From assembly GCA_017409345.1 (NCBI GenBank), contig JAFQSX010000004.1:1-64000 (forward strand): DNA of 64,000 bases, in the 5' to 3' direction. Under the pieces are notes generated by a model. It had not been told where the DNA came from. It did not search any database and saw only the letters and a list, made by a program, of their open reading frames with translations. This DNA comes from Muribaculaceae bacterium. Lineage in GTDB: Bacteria > Bacteroidota > Bacteroidia > Bacteroidales > Muribaculaceae. Of the stretch, positions 1-9,032 are shown one piece after another (positions within the stretch are counted from its first letter, which is position 1; every line of letters begins with the position of its first letter). Position numbers and translations under genes: made by a program.

Positions 1-249
1 GGGCACAGTCTGCCATTCGTCAATAAGCATTGGGGTATCTCCTGACAATGCTGCATCTGTATCTATTTCTAATAAACTCTTGAAATTATTCTTCACATCT
101 GTTCGAGCCAACAAAATTTTGCTGGCTGCAATTTCCTCTGCAGTAGTGGTCTTACCGCACCATTTAGGACCTTCTATCAGCACAGCTCCTTTTGCCTGCA
201 ATTTCTTTTTAAGCAGGCTATCCATTATTCTATGTCTGTAACCATCCAT
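1..249 (-). CDS. AAA-family ATPase, DUF4143-type (5' part only)
   Basis: The first 83 codons are present; the gene continues past the left edge. A P-loop (G27-P-K-W-C-G-K-T, residues 27-34) and a Walker B stretch MLIDEWQ (74-80) match the large prokaryotic family of ATPases that end in a DUF4143 domain, where the 'LIDEWQ' segment is typical. The function of this family is poorly known; members are often accessory genes and are sometimes proposed to be stress- or toxin-related, which cannot be judged here. The ATG at 249 is chosen because a -7 box lies about 20 bp upstream (271-278, minus). A phased repeat array lies further upstream. Confidence 0.75.
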   Translation of the reverse strand, partial: MDGYRHRIMDSLLKKKLQAKGAVLIEGPKWCGKTTTAEEIAASKILLARTDVKNNFKSLLEIDTDAALSGDTPMLIDEWQTVP

Positions 250-270
250 AAATTAAAGCATTTACTACTA

Positions 271-278
271 CAAAGGTA
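271..278 (-). promoter_or_regulatory. -7 promoter box for the AAA ATPase gene
   Basis: Read on the minus strand this is TACCTTTG, matching the Bacteroidota -7 consensus TAnnTTTG. No TTTG lies 20 bp upstream; that position is taken by the first unit of the repeat array (295 on). This would fit a promoter dependent on a regulator. Confidence 0.5.
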
Positions 279-294
279 ATCAAAAAAACTCATA

Positions 295-412
295 TTCGGT
301 ATTTTGGAATAATATTTTTCGGTAAAATGGCATAAAATTATTCGGTAATTCAGATTTCCCTTGCTTCCTTTTCGGTAATTTGGCATTATTCTATTCGGCA
401 AAATAGACTAAA
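295..412. repeat. Five phased direct repeats (TTCGGTAA type) in the ATPase/ileS intergenic region
   Basis: Units start at 295, 318, 341, 371 and 394, a spacing of 23, 23, 30 and 23 bp. Each begins TTCGGTA or TTCGGCA; four of the five continue with a form of AAAATGGCAT (best in units 2 and 4). On the minus strand each unit ends TTACCGAA or similar. The array is immediately upstream of the AAA ATPase promoter and about 80 bp before the ileS -7 box. It resembles a tandem operator. A shorter pair, ATTCCGCAC at 423 and 437, follows. Function is inferred only from position. Confidence 0.6.
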
Positions 413-492
413 ACAACTCCTCATTCCGCACCTCACATTCCGCACTGGCAATAATTGTTGCTGTGTTTCTTTTATATCTGCATAGAATTTTG

Positions 493-500
493 TAAATTTG
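493..500 (+). promoter_or_regulatory. -7 promoter box for ileS
   Basis: TAAATTTG followed by C matches the Bacteroidota TAnnTTTG box. The predicted transcription start, near 506, leaves a leader of about 27 nt before the ileS ATG. No clear TTTG is seen at the -33 position. Confidence 0.55.
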
Positions 501-532
501 CACCTTAAAATAAAAGTAACTATATAGTAACA

Positions 533-3500
533 ATGGATCAGAAATTCAACGAATATAACGGTTTTAACCTATCAAACGTGAATAAAGAGGTTCTTGAGCA
601 ATGGAACAAGAACGGATTGTTTGAAGAAAGTATGAAAGTGCGTGAAGGAAATCCTTCATTTGTGTTTTACGAAGGACCACCCTCTGCAAATGGTATGCCC
701 GGTATTCACCACGTGATGGCTCGTACTATCAAAGATATTTTCTGCCGTTATAAAACGATGAAAGGCTTCCATGTGAAACGTAAAGCAGGGTGGGACACTC
801 ACGGGCTCCCTGTGGAACTTGGTGTGGAAAAAGCCCTCGGTATCACTAAAGAGGATATTGGCAAAAAAATCTCGGTTGACGATTACAATGCCGCTTGCCG
901 TCAAGAGGTGATGAAATATACCAAAGAGTGGGAAACATTGACCAACTCTATGGGTTATTGGGTGGATATGAACGACCCATATATCACTTACGACAATCGT
1001 TACATCGAATCAGTGTGGTGGTTGTTGAGCCAACTTTACAACAAAGGTTATCTATATAAAGGTTACACTATCCAACCATATTCACCTGCTGCAGGTACCG
1101 GATTGAGTACTCACGAATTGAACCAACCCGGTTGCTATCGCGATGTTAAGGACACAACAGTGACAGCATTGTTTGCTATGGTTAATCCACGTCCCGAAAT
1201 GGCAGAGTGGGGTAAACCTTACTTTGTGGCTTGGACTACTACTCCTTGGACTTTGCCTTCAAACACTGCATTGTGTGTTGGTCCAAAGATTGAATATGTG
1301 TGTGTGCAAACCTACAATCCTTATAATGGCGAGAAAATCAGCATCGTGATGGCTAAGGACTTGGTTAAGTCTTATCTCAAAGCCGAAGGTGCAGAACTCC
1401 CAATGGAAGAATACAAACAAGGTGACAAGGTAGTGCCTTATCGCATCGTTGCCAACTATATGGGTAGCGACCTTGTGGGCATGCAATACAAACAACTCAT
1501 GCCATGGGTAAAACCTCTTGAAAAGGTTGATGCTAACGCAGCTCCTTTCGTTAAGGAATATGCCGAAACAAATCCCGACAAATGTTTTGCCGTAGGTAAC
1601 GATAAATTCGTTGAACTTGAAGAAAAAGCATTCCGCGTAATTCCCGGTGATTATGTAACTACCGAAGATGGTACAGGCATCGTTCACATCGCACCTACAT
1701 TTGGTGCCGACGACGCCAAGGTGGCTAAAGCTGCCGAAATCCCTTCATTGTTTATGATTAACAAGAAAGGGGAGACCCGTCCAATGGTTGACCTCACCGG
1801 TAAATATTACACTCTCGATGAATGTGCTCAAGAATTTATCGACACTTGTGTAAGCGTTGATGCATATTCAAATCACGCAGGCGATTATGTGAAGAATGCT
1901 TATGATCCTCAATATAACCCCGGAGGTAAATTCGATGAGAAAGCTGCTCAAAAAGCCGAAGACCTCAACGTGGTTATCTGTATGGAAATGAAGCAAGAGG
2001 GTGTAGCTTTCAAGATTGAAAAGCATGTACACAACTATCCTCACTGCTGGCGAACTGACAAACCTGTGCTTTATTATCCTCTCGATAGCTGGTTTATCAA
2101 AACAACTGCCGCTCGCGAGAGGATGATGGAACTCAACGAAACCATCAAATGGAAACCACAATCAACCGGCACAGGTCGTTTCGGCAAATGGCTTGAAAAT
2201 CTTCAAGATTGGAACTTGTCACGTAGCCGTTATTGGGGTACTCCACTCCCAATTTGGCGCACCGAAGATGGTACAGAGGAATTGTGTATCGACAGCGTAG
2301 AAACTCTTTACAACGAAATAGAAAAAGCGGTAGCTGCCGGCATTATGACAGCAAATCCATATAAAGAAAAAGGATTTGTTCCCGGTGACTATAGCAAAGA
2401 AAATTACGAAAAGATTGACCTTCACCGCCCATACGTAGATGATATCGTATTGGTATCGGCATCGGGGAAAGCGATGTATCGCGAACTCGACTTGATTGAT
2501 GTGTGGTTTGACTCAGGCTCAATGCCTTACGCTCAAATCCACTATCCATTTGAAAACAAAGAAGGCCTTGATTCGGGTGAACTTTATCCATCTGACTTTA
2601 TTGCTGAGGGGGTTGACCAAACTCGTGGTTGGTTCTTCACGCTTCATGCAATTGCCACAATGGTATTTGACTCGGTAGCATATAAAGCCGTTATCTCAAA
2701 TGGGCTTGTACTTGATAAAGATGGCAACAAGATGTCAAAACGTCTTGGCAATGCAGTCAACCCATTTGAAACAATTGAAAAATATGGTTCTGACCCTGTG
2801 CGCTGGTATATGATTTCAAACTCATCACCATGGGATAACTTGAAATTTGACCCGGCAGGGGTGCAAGAAGTGAGCCGCAAATTGTTTGCAACATTATATA
2901 ACACTTATTCATTCTTTGCACTTTATGCAAATGTTGACGGATTTGACAACAGCCAACCTCAAGTGGCATTGGAAAATCGTCCTGAGATTGACCGTTGGAT
3001 TATCTCACTTCTCAACACTCTCGTAAAAGATGTAGATGAAGCCCTCAACGATTACGAACCAACAAAGGCAGCTCGTGCAATCAATGATTTTGTAAACGAC
3101 AACTTAAGCAACTGGTATGTTCGCTTGAACCGCAAACGTTTCTGGGGTGGCGAAATGAATGAAGACAAACTCTCGGCATATCAAACATTATATACTTGCC
3201 TTGAAACAATCGCTAAACTTATCGCTCCAATCTCTCCATTCTATGCCGATAAGTTATATCAAGACCTCGCAGGTGCCGGTTCGGTTCACTTGGCATTGTT
3301 CCCAGAAGTTAACGAATCAGCTATCGACAAAGCTCTTGAAAATCGCATGAATATTGCACAAGTGATTACCTCAATGGTTCTTTCACTTCGTCGCAAAGTA
3401 AACATCAAGGTGCGTCAACCACTTTCTACATTGATGATTCCTGTGATGGACGATGCTCAACGTGATGCAATCGAGTCTATGAGCGAATTAATTCTCAACG

Positions 3501-4075
3501 AAGTGAACGTTAAGAACTTTAAATTTGTTGATAACGAAGCCGGTGTATTGGTAAAACGTGTTAAACCCGACTTCAAGAAACTTGGTCCAAAATTTGGTAA
3601 AAAAATGAAGGCAGTTGCTGCAGCTATTACATCAATGAGTCAACAAGATATTGCATCACTTGAAAAGAATGGCAATATCACTCTCAATGTAGATGGCAAT
3701 GATGCTGTGATTGAAGCTATTGACGTTGAAATTATTTCAGAAGATATCCCCGGTTGGTTGGTTGCTAATGAAGGCAATATCACTATCGCCCTTGATGTAA
3801 CAATCACCGACGAATTGAAACAAGAGGGTATCGCTCGCGATATCGTAAACCGCGTTCAAAATATTCGCAAGAGTCGCGATTATGATATTACTGACAAAAT
3901 TTCACTCGTCTTTGCACCTAATGCCGACACTGATGCTGCAATAAATGCATATAGCGACTACATTGCTCGTCAAGTACTTGCTACAAATATTACTATTGGC
4001 GACATTAATGGCGCAGAAGGAGTTGAGACTCTTGAAATTGATGAAATTAAGGTTGATGTTAGCATCACTAAATAA
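533..4075 (+). CDS. ileS: Isoleucine--tRNA ligase
   Basis: Cytosolic class I aminoacyl-tRNA synthetase that charges tRNA-Ile; its editing domain hydrolyses Val-tRNA-Ile. The ATP-binding HIGH-type signature is at residues 48-60 (GPPSANGMPGIHH) and the second signature KMSKR at 733-737. At 1180 aa it is of the long type common in Bacteroidota and eukaryote-like IleRS, which has an extended C-terminus and tends to lack the bacterial zinc ribbon; whether it is mupirocin-insensitive cannot be told by eye. It is the first gene of a same-strand run with dksA/traR-like (33 bp gap) and lspA. Only one start codon fits, 57 nt after the start of the neighbouring -7 region. Confidence 0.97.
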   Translation: MDQKFNEYNGFNLSNVNKEVLEQWNKNGLFEESMKVREGNPSFVFYEGPPSANGMPGIHHVMARTIKDIFCRYKTMKGFHVKRKAGWDTHGLPVELGVEKALGITKEDIGKKISVDDYNAACRQEVMKYTKEWETLTNSMGYWVDMNDPYITYDNRYIESVWWLLSQLYNKGYLYKGYTIQPYSPAAGTGLSTHELNQPGCYRDVKDTTVTALFAMVNPRPEMAEWGKPYFVAWTTTPWTLPSNTALCVGPKIEYVCVQTYNPYNGEKISIVMAKDLVKSYLKAEGAELPMEEYKQGDKVVPYRIVANYMGSDLVGMQYKQLMPWVKPLEKVDANAAPFVKEYAETNPDKCFAVGNDKFVELEEKAFRVIPGDYVTTEDGTGIVHIAPTFGADDAKVAKAAEIPSLFMINKKGETRPMVDLTGKYYTLDECAQEFIDTCVSVDAYSNHAGDYVKNAYDPQYNPGGKFDEKAAQKAEDLNVVICMEMKQEGVAFKIEKHVHNYPHCWRTDKPVLYYPLDSWFIKTTAARERMMELNETIKWKPQSTGTGRFGKWLENLQDWNLSRSRYWGTPLPIWRTEDGTEELCIDSVETLYNEIEKAVAAGIMTANPYKEKGFVPGDYSKENYEKIDLHRPYVDDIVLVSASGKAMYRELDLIDVWFDSGSMPYAQIHYPFENKEGLDSGELYPSDFIAEGVDQTRGWFFTLHAIATMVFDSVAYKAVISNGLVLDKDGNKMSKRLGNAVNPFETIEKYGSDPVRWYMISNSSPWDNLKFDPAGVQEVSRKLFATLYNTYSFFALYANVDGFDNSQPQVALENRPEIDRWIISLLNTLVKDVDEALNDYEPTKAARAINDFVNDNLSNWYVRLNRKRFWGGEMNEDKLSAYQTLYTCLETIAKLIAPISPFYADKLYQDLAGAGSVHLALFPEVNESAIDKALENRMNIAQVITSMVLSLRRKVNIKVRQPLSTLMIPVMDDAQRDAIESMSELILNEVNVKNFKFVDNEAGVLVKRVKPDFKKLGPKFGKKMKAVAAAITSMSQQDIASLEKNGNITLNVDGNDAVIEAIDVEIISEDIPGWLVANEGNITIALDVTITDELKQEGIARDIVNRVQNIRKSRDYDITDKISLVFAPNADTDAAINAYSDYIARQVLATNITIGDINGAEGVETLEIDEIKVDVSITK

Positions 4076-4108
4076 TAACATTAAATATTAACTTTAAAAT
4101 ATACAACC

Positions 4109-4492
4109 ATGAGCGAAAAGACAAGATATTCCGATGAAGAACTCCAAGAGTTTAAGGAAATAATACTTAAGAAACTCGAAAAGGCTCAAGCCGACTACGA
4201 ATTGTTAAAATCAAATATTATGAATACCGATGGCAATGACATTTCTGATACATCGCCAACATTCAAAGTACTTGAAGAAGGTGCTAGCACCCTCAGCAAA
4301 GAAGAAGCCGGACATCTTGCCCAACGCCAAATGAAGTTTATTCAGCACTTACAAAATGCACTTATTCGCATCGAGAATAAAACATATGGCATCTGTCGCG
4401 AAACAGGTAAATTAATCCCTAAAGAACGTCTGCGCGCAGTGCCCCACGCAACACTTGGCATTGACCAAAAATTAGGCAAAAAAAGTAAATGA
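4109..4492 (+). CDS. DksA/TraR-family transcription regulator lacking the zinc ligands
   Basis: A 127-aa protein with an N-terminal coiled-coil-like helix (residues 8-35), a second helical segment (61-90) and the DksA/TraR C-terminal motif YGICRETGKLIPKERLRAVP. DksA proteins enter the RNA polymerase secondary channel and alter initiation, usually with ppGpp. In the family this motif is part of a four-cysteine zinc finger; here only C96 remains, and the other ligand positions are T, H and I. Cysteine-poor versions are common in Bacteroidota. The stop codon overlaps the lspA start (ATGA), suggesting translational coupling. Confidence 0.88.
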   Translation: MSEKTRYSDEELQEFKEIILKKLEKAQADYELLKSNIMNTDGNDISDTSPTFKVLEEGASTLSKEEAGHLAQRQMKFIQHLQNALIRIENKTYGICRETGKLIPKERLRAVPHATLGIDQKLGKKSK

Positions 4493-5124
4493 GAATATCT
4501 AAAGGCTATCTAGCAATATTTATCATCATTGGAGTTGTTATTCTTGACCAATTATTAAAAATTTGGGTCAAGACTAACTTCTATCTTGGTGAGAGTTATC
4601 ACATTACCGATTGGTTTCAACTTGTATTTATTGAGAACAACGGGATGGCATTTGGTATGGAGTTAGGAAACAAGTTATTCCTAACACTTTTTCGTATCAT
4701 TGCCGTTACTGCACTCATCTACTATATATCGCGTATAATTTCACGCGATTATATCCCCAAAGGATATGTTGCATGTTTCTCATTAATCACAGCTGGTGCA
4801 GCAGGAAACATTTTTGATTGTTTATTCTATGGTATGATATTTAATAATCCAATTCCTCCCGAAGTTGCGACATTCATGCCCGAAGCAGGAGGATATGCCA
4901 CACTCTTCTATGGAAAGGTAGTAGATATGTTCTATTTTCCTCTCTTTAGTTTCAATTGGCCAGATTGGATGCCATGGATTGGTGGAGAACATTTTACATT
5001 CTTCCAACCGATATTCAATCTTGCCGATGCTGCAATTACGGTAGGCATATTGATTCTTATAATATTCTACTCCAAATATCTTGCTATATCTCCCACAGAA
5101 GAATCTTCAAAAGAAAATATTTAA
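4489..5124 (+). CDS. lspA: Lipoprotein signal peptidase (signal peptidase II)
   Basis: Inner-membrane aspartic protease that removes signal peptides from diacylglyceryl-prolipoproteins. Family signatures are NNGMAFG (50-56) and FNLADAAI (176-183); the catalytic pair is D146 (in GKVVDMF) and D180. About four hydrophobic segments are visible. At 211 aa it is longer than the usual 160-aa enzyme because of an insertion between the third and fourth segments (about 112-170), as is typical of Bacteroidota LspA. It overlaps the preceding gene by 4 bp, and the next gene, itself a lipoprotein, starts 7 bp after its stop. Confidence 0.96.
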   Translation: MRISKGYLAIFIIIGVVILDQLLKIWVKTNFYLGESYHITDWFQLVFIENNGMAFGMELGNKLFLTLFRIIAVTALIYYISRIISRDYIPKGYVACFSLITAGAAGNIFDCLFYGMIFNNPIPPEVATFMPEAGGYATLFYGKVVDMFYFPLFSFNWPDWMPWIGGEHFTFFQPIFNLADAAITVGILILIIFYSKYLAISPTEESSKENI

Positions 5125-5131
5125 CCCACAA

Positions 5132-6073
5132 ATGAGCACTATGGGCAAATGTATCATATCAATAGTGTTAGGGGCATCTATTATTATAGGTTGCAAATCT
5201 ACACCCAACGAAGTATTGCCTCAAGAAGATATGGCACAATTACTCGCTGACATCCACATTGGGGAAAGTATTGTTGATGGAGAACGAACAAAATTTTATA
5301 ACGACTCATTAAAAAAAACAGTAAAACAATCTATTCTCGTCAAGCATAGGGTGACTCAATCCCAATTAGACACATCATTTGCTTGGTATGGGCATAATAT
5401 TGAAGAATATATTGAGGTATATGATCGTGTAATTGCAATTCTAGACGAAAAAACGGCTAATATTGGAGGTACTAATGAAATGGATAAAATCGCACTTGAA
5501 GGCGATTCTGTTGATGTGTGGAGCAATCTAAATCATTATTCAATAAATTATAACTCTCCTAGTCAATATATTACATTCTCACGATCTAAAGATCAACATT
5601 GGGAAAAGGGCGATAATTATACTTGGCGACTAAAATTAATAAATAATATCTCTCCGTTAAAATGGGAGTTGGCCGCTGACTATTCTGATGGTACATCTGA
5701 ATTTATTAATGCCACGCTTTCAAATGAAGGTTGGAATGAACTAAAATTTGTTTCTGATTCTACAAAAATACTCAATCGTGTTTACGGATACATTTATGCA
5801 ACACCCAAAGAGTCTGAAATCATATACATTGATAGTATCTCATTAATTAGATTGCGTGCCGACAAAAACACATATCGCCAACGCGCTACACAACGAAAAT
5901 TTGAATATAACAAGAATAAATCTAATAATAAAAATGAGAAAACGGATATAGACACCCTTAATCATTCAAACAAAAAATCAAATGAAGCATCTATAAAATC
6001 AAATATCCTTGACAAAAACACTAAACACAAGGTAAGACCAACCTTAAATCGCTCAAAAAATCTATCTCTATGA
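5132..6073 (+). CDS. DUF4296 lipoprotein
   Basis: About 313 aa from ATG 5132 (ATG 5141 is equally possible). The ORF is open to 5081 inside lspA, but only these later starts place a short hydrophobic signal directly before a lipobox cysteine (IIIGC, C21). The region after it (MAQLLADIHIGESI, then a helical stretch with YGHNIEEYIEVYDR) matches DUF4296, a Bacteroidota-specific helical domain of unknown role. The C-terminal half is probably beta-rich and ends in a Lys/Asn-rich tail. It directly follows lspA, whose product would process it, and overlaps the next gene by 4 bp. Confidence 0.82.
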   Translation: MSTMGKCIISIVLGASIIIGCKSTPNEVLPQEDMAQLLADIHIGESIVDGERTKFYNDSLKKTVKQSILVKHRVTQSQLDTSFAWYGHNIEEYIEVYDRVIAILDEKTANIGGTNEMDKIALEGDSVDVWSNLNHYSINYNSPSQYITFSRSKDQHWEKGDNYTWRLKLINNISPLKWELAADYSDGTSEFINATLSNEGWNELKFVSDSTKILNRVYGYIYATPKESEIIYIDSISLIRLRADKNTYRQRATQRKFEYNKNKSNNKNEKTDIDTLNHSNKKSNEASIKSNILDKNTKHKVRPTLNRSKNLSL

Positions 6074-6399
6074 GAATACGATGCTCATTTTTACCATTAT
6101 TTATTCTACATCAGAACAAAATATATAGAAATTGCATCTTGTCAATAAATGAAAATGGGGACATTATAATAAAGCCATTTGAACAAGAATGCGAAGCAAC
6201 GCAATTTATATCTAGTGCAATATTAATTGCCAATAATAGAATTCCTAAACACATATCTAAGCTACCGATAATCAACTCAAAATATTTAAATCTATCCGAG
6301 TTATCATCCTACCTTCAAAAGAATGACTTATACCTCCAAAATGACGAAGAGCCTACACTTATTAGTGCTGGCCCTTCCGGATATTTTATAATAAAATAA
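6070..6399 (+). CDS. Conserved hypothetical protein following the DUF4296 gene
   Basis: A 109-aa protein not assigned to a named family. It starts on an ATGA overlap with the DUF4296 gene, so it is probably translationally coupled. The segment 'ILSINENGDIIIKPFEQE' looks like a short beta-sheet domain of the sort found near amidohydrolase composite domains, but no catalytic residues are seen and there is no signal peptide. It is the last gene of the ileS-lspA run and ends 4 bp from the convergent pyrD stop. Confidence 0.65.
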   Translation: MRIRCSFLPLFILHQNKIYRNCILSINENGDIIIKPFEQECEATQFISSAILIANNRIPKHISKLPIINSKYLNLSELSSYLQKNDLYLQNDEEPTLISAGPSGYFIIK

Positions 6400-6412
6400 C
6401 AATCTAGTTATT
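6395..6412. terminator. Weak shared hairpin between convergent genes
   Basis: AATAAC-aatcta-GTTATT spans the stop region of both convergent genes and is T-rich on the minus-strand side. The stem is only 6 bp and AT-only, so termination here is doubtful. Confidence 0.25.
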
Positions 6413-7315
6413 TATCATTCCTATAATCTCATTAATATCCTTTATCCCATGGCGAAGGCAATATTCATCCATATAATCTATAATCTTCATTGTTACCGAT
6501 GGATCAATAAAATTGGCAGTACCAACCTGTATTGCACTTGCTCCAGCCAACATAAACTCAATAGCATCGCGACCATTCATTATTCCTCCAAGACCAATAA
6601 CAGGAATATTTACCGCCTTAGCAACTTGCCATACCATTCTCACTGCCACAGGACGCACAGCCGGACCCGACAATCCACCTGTAATCGTAGAAAGATAGGG
6701 ACGTTGGCGTTCTACATCAATTGCCATACCAAGCAATGTATTAATCAACGAAACTGCATCAGCCCCCTCGGCTTCTACTGCACGAGCTATCTCTGTAATA
6801 TCAGTAACATTTGGCGACAACTTAATTATCACAGTCTTTGCAAAAGCATTACGAACAGCTCGTGCTACTTGTGCAGCGCCCTCACAGGTTGTACCAAAAG
6901 CCATGCCACCTTGTTTTACATTGGGACAAGATATATTTACCTCTATCGCATTAATCTTATCAAGTGGAGATAATTTTTCACACACTGCAACATAATCATC
7001 AATCGTAGCACCCGACACATTCACAATCACATGTGAATCCACATCTTTAATGCGAGGATATATATTCTCAATAAAATAATCAACCCCTTTATTTTGCAAA
7101 CCTACTGCGTTAAGCATACCCGATGGGGTTTCTGCCATACGAGGGTAAGGGTTCCCTTCTCTATGATTAATGGTTGTCCCTTTAATGATAAAACCACCTA
7201 AACGATTCAAATCTACAAAATCGGCAAATTCTTCACCATATCCAAATGTTCCCGATGCAGTCAAAACCGGATTTTTAAGATTCAGACCACCTATGTTTAC
7301 ACCTAAATTTACCAT
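6404..7315 (-). CDS. pyrD: Dihydroorotate dehydrogenase B, catalytic subunit
   Basis: FMN enzyme oxidising dihydroorotate to orotate in pyrimidine synthesis. It is of class 1: C130 in [11 protein letters not shown] is the catalytic base, and K45 in IIKGTT fits the conserved FMN-contact lysine. At 303 aa it has the normal length. It belongs to type 1B because pyrK, encoding the electron-transfer subunit, lies immediately upstream; the pyrD ATG overlaps the pyrK stop by 7 bp. NAD+ would be the acceptor through the PyrK FAD and 2Fe-2S centres. Confidence 0.96.
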   Translation of the reverse strand: MVNLGVNIGGLNLKNPVLTASGTFGYGEEFADFVDLNRLGGFIIKGTTINHREGNPYPRMAETPSGMLNAVGLQNKGVDYFIENIYPRIKDVDSHVIVNVSGATIDDYVAVCEKLSPLDKINAIEVNISCPNVKQGGMAFGTTCEGAAQVARAVRNAFAKTVIIKLSPNVTDITEIARAVEAEGADAVSLINTLLGMAIDVERQRPYLSTITGGLSGPAVRPVAVRMVWQVAKAVNIPVIGLGGIMNGRDAIEFMLAGASAIQVGTANFIDPSVTMKIIDYMDEYCLRHGIKDINEIIGMINN

Positions 7316-8082
7316 GTCAATTCATTTATATTAAACACCGGACCTTCGGTGCATACACATACATTTCCTTTTACCGTATTTTCCACACAACAGAGACAAG
7401 CTCCAAGTCCACAAGCCATCATATTTTCCAACGACACCTCGCAATCAATCGATTTTGCTTTTGCAACATTTGCAATAGCTTTCATCATTGGAGCCGGACC
7501 ACAACAATATATCTTGTTTATATCAGTATCAAGAACCGTATTTGTTGTTACCAATCCTTTTTCACCCATAGAACCATCTTCGGTTGAAACATACACCTCC
7601 CCAATCTTTTCAAATTCGGCAAGTTGAAGCACATCTTTTGCCGAACGTGCTCCGATTAAGAATTTTGGCATATAACCCTCCTCTTTTAATCTTTTTCCCC
7701 AATACAACATTGGAGCAACGCCAACACCGCCACCGGCTAAAAGCACCAAATCAGATTGATTTTTAGGCATAGAGAATGAATTACCCAAAGGCAACACCAC
7801 ATTTAACAAATCACCAGGCTTTAATGCCATTAATGCACGTGTTCCTTCTCCGGCATTTCTCACTAATAACCATAGATGATTATTTTCCCTATCTACATTA
7901 TTAATTGAGATAGGACGACGCAAAAATGTGGTTTTAGAGCCATCTACTGCCACCTGAACAAATTGTCCAGGCTTCATTTCAGGCAAAATAGAGCCATCGG
8001 AGGTTGTCAAGATGAGCAATGTATATAGCTCATGAATCCTCCTATTCTCCACAATTGTTAAGTCTAATATATATTTCTTCAT
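7309..8082 (-). CDS. pyrK: Dihydroorotate dehydrogenase B, electron transfer subunit
   Basis: A 257-aa ferredoxin-reductase-like protein. The FAD-binding motif RRPISI is at 55-60, the NAD-binding Gly-rich segment [11 protein letters not shown] at 114-124, and the C-terminal 2Fe-2S ligands are C224, C229, C232 and C244 (C-x4-C-x2-C-x11-C). It passes electrons from PyrD to NAD+. It overlaps pyrD, and 20 bp separate it from the secreted-protein gene upstream, so all three may share a transcript. Confidence 0.96.
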   Translation of the reverse strand: MKKYILDLTIVENRRIHELYTLLILTTSDGSILPEMKPGQFVQVAVDGSKTTFLRRPISINNVDRENNHLWLLVRNAGEGTRALMALKPGDLLNVVLPLGNSFSMPKNQSDLVLLAGGGVGVAPMLYWGKRLKEEGYMPKFLIGARSAKDVLQLAEFEKIGEVYVSTEDGSMGEKGLVTTNTVLDTDINKIYCCGPAPMMKAIANVAKAKSIDCEVSLENMMACGLGACLCCVENTVKGNVCVCTEGPVFNINELTW

Positions 8083-8102
8083 AACTTATGTATATTATGT
8101 AT

Positions 8103-8867
8103 TTAATCAAGTAATTTAATGTTCCATCCGTTCACTACCTCAAACTCATTTTCATATCTTTTACGCTCGAAGTATGTTGCAATTGCCCAACCATTCTCAC
8201 TATCAATAATTTGCATAAAATTATCAAATACAGGGATAGGGGATTGGTCAATATTTTGATAAGTAGTGGTAGTATTTATCGTCACAAGCTCATATTCTCC
8301 AGTCTGCTCAAAATCACGAGTAGCCATCATCTTTGACTCCGAAACAATTTCAGATGAATATCCCCAATTCGAGCCATCTTCTTTTGAGTTCCCACAATAT
8401 AGGTTATTTAATTTTAGCCTTTTTCCATTAAACGACAATAGAGAAACAAATGGAAATAACGCATCCGAAGTCTTTTCGACATCATTATTTCGCCAATCCA
8501 AATATGAATCCCAATTCAAAACCTTTATAAGTGCCCCATTACGATTTGTCATAAGTCGTAATGGTTTCTCATCTAAAACTATTGAATCATTAATCAACGG
8601 TAATTTCTCTCTCTCATAACATAACGAGAATAAATGTTCGGTAGAATCATCAACTTCGATAGTAAAATCTCGGCTAAAACCACCATGTTTAATCGTATCA
8701 CCATTTTTTACCTCATATTGAAATTCCGAATATCGGAATAAATGCCGTTCATGCTTATTCCATTTTGCCAATACGATAATGGTACTATCATCAAGAATAG
8801 CACATTGTGCATTATTATATAATAACAACACTATAAATAGAACAATTATTATCGGATAGCGAACCAT
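8103..8867 (-). CDS. Hypothetical secreted protein
   Basis: A 254-aa protein with a clear signal peptide (MVRYPIIIVLFIVLLLYNNAQCA, about residues 1-23). The mature part is polar, rich in beta-type sequence with many acidic and aromatic residues; I recognise no family. It lies 20 bp upstream of pyrK on the same strand and has its own -7 box at 8885-8892, so it may head the pyrK-pyrD transcript. Confidence 0.65.
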   Translation of the reverse strand: MVRYPIIIVLFIVLLLYNNAQCAILDDSTIIVLAKWNKHERHLFRYSEFQYEVKNGDTIKHGGFSRDFTIEVDDSTEHLFSLCYEREKLPLINDSIVLDEKPLRLMTNRNGALIKVLNWDSYLDWRNNDVEKTSDALFPFVSLLSFNGKRLKLNNLYCGNSKEDGSNWGYSSEIVSESKMMATRDFEQTGEYELVTINTTTTYQNIDQSPIPVFDNFMQIIDSENGWAIATYFERKRYENEFEVVNGWNIKLLD

Positions 8868-8884
8868 AATAACTAAAATTATTA

Positions 8885-8892
8885 CAAAGATA
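8885..8892 (-). promoter_or_regulatory. -7 promoter box for the 8103-8867 / pyrK / pyrD run
   Basis: Minus-strand TATCTTTG matches TAnnTTTG and lies 18 bp before the ATG. No TTTG is seen at -33. Confidence 0.5.
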
Positions 8893-8957
8893 GTTTTTAT
8901 AATCCATAAATCAATAAAGAGATTTGATTATTTTAGTAACATATAGTTGTAAATAAA

Positions 8958-8991
8958 AATAAGTTGTTCTGTACAATCAAAACAACTTATT
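8958..8991 (-). terminator. Intrinsic terminator of the XRE regulator gene
   Basis: Perfect 11-bp inverted repeat (AATAAGTTGTT / AACAACTTATT, 12-nt loop) followed on the minus strand by a T-rich run. It begins about 40 bp after the regulator stop codon. Confidence 0.7.
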
Positions 8992-9032
8992 ATAAGCAAA
9001 ATATTCGGTTATATAATCACTATTGATTATTA

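Noticed and set aside
295-412. CRISPR array
   Set aside because: The repeat units are contiguous, of about 23 bp with no unique spacers, and no cas genes are present.
442-464. CTGGCAATAATTGTTGC resembling a sigma-54 promoter before ileS
   Set aside because: GG to GC distance is 13 rather than 12 and the last two bases of GGCAC are not kept; a better TAnnTTTG box follows.
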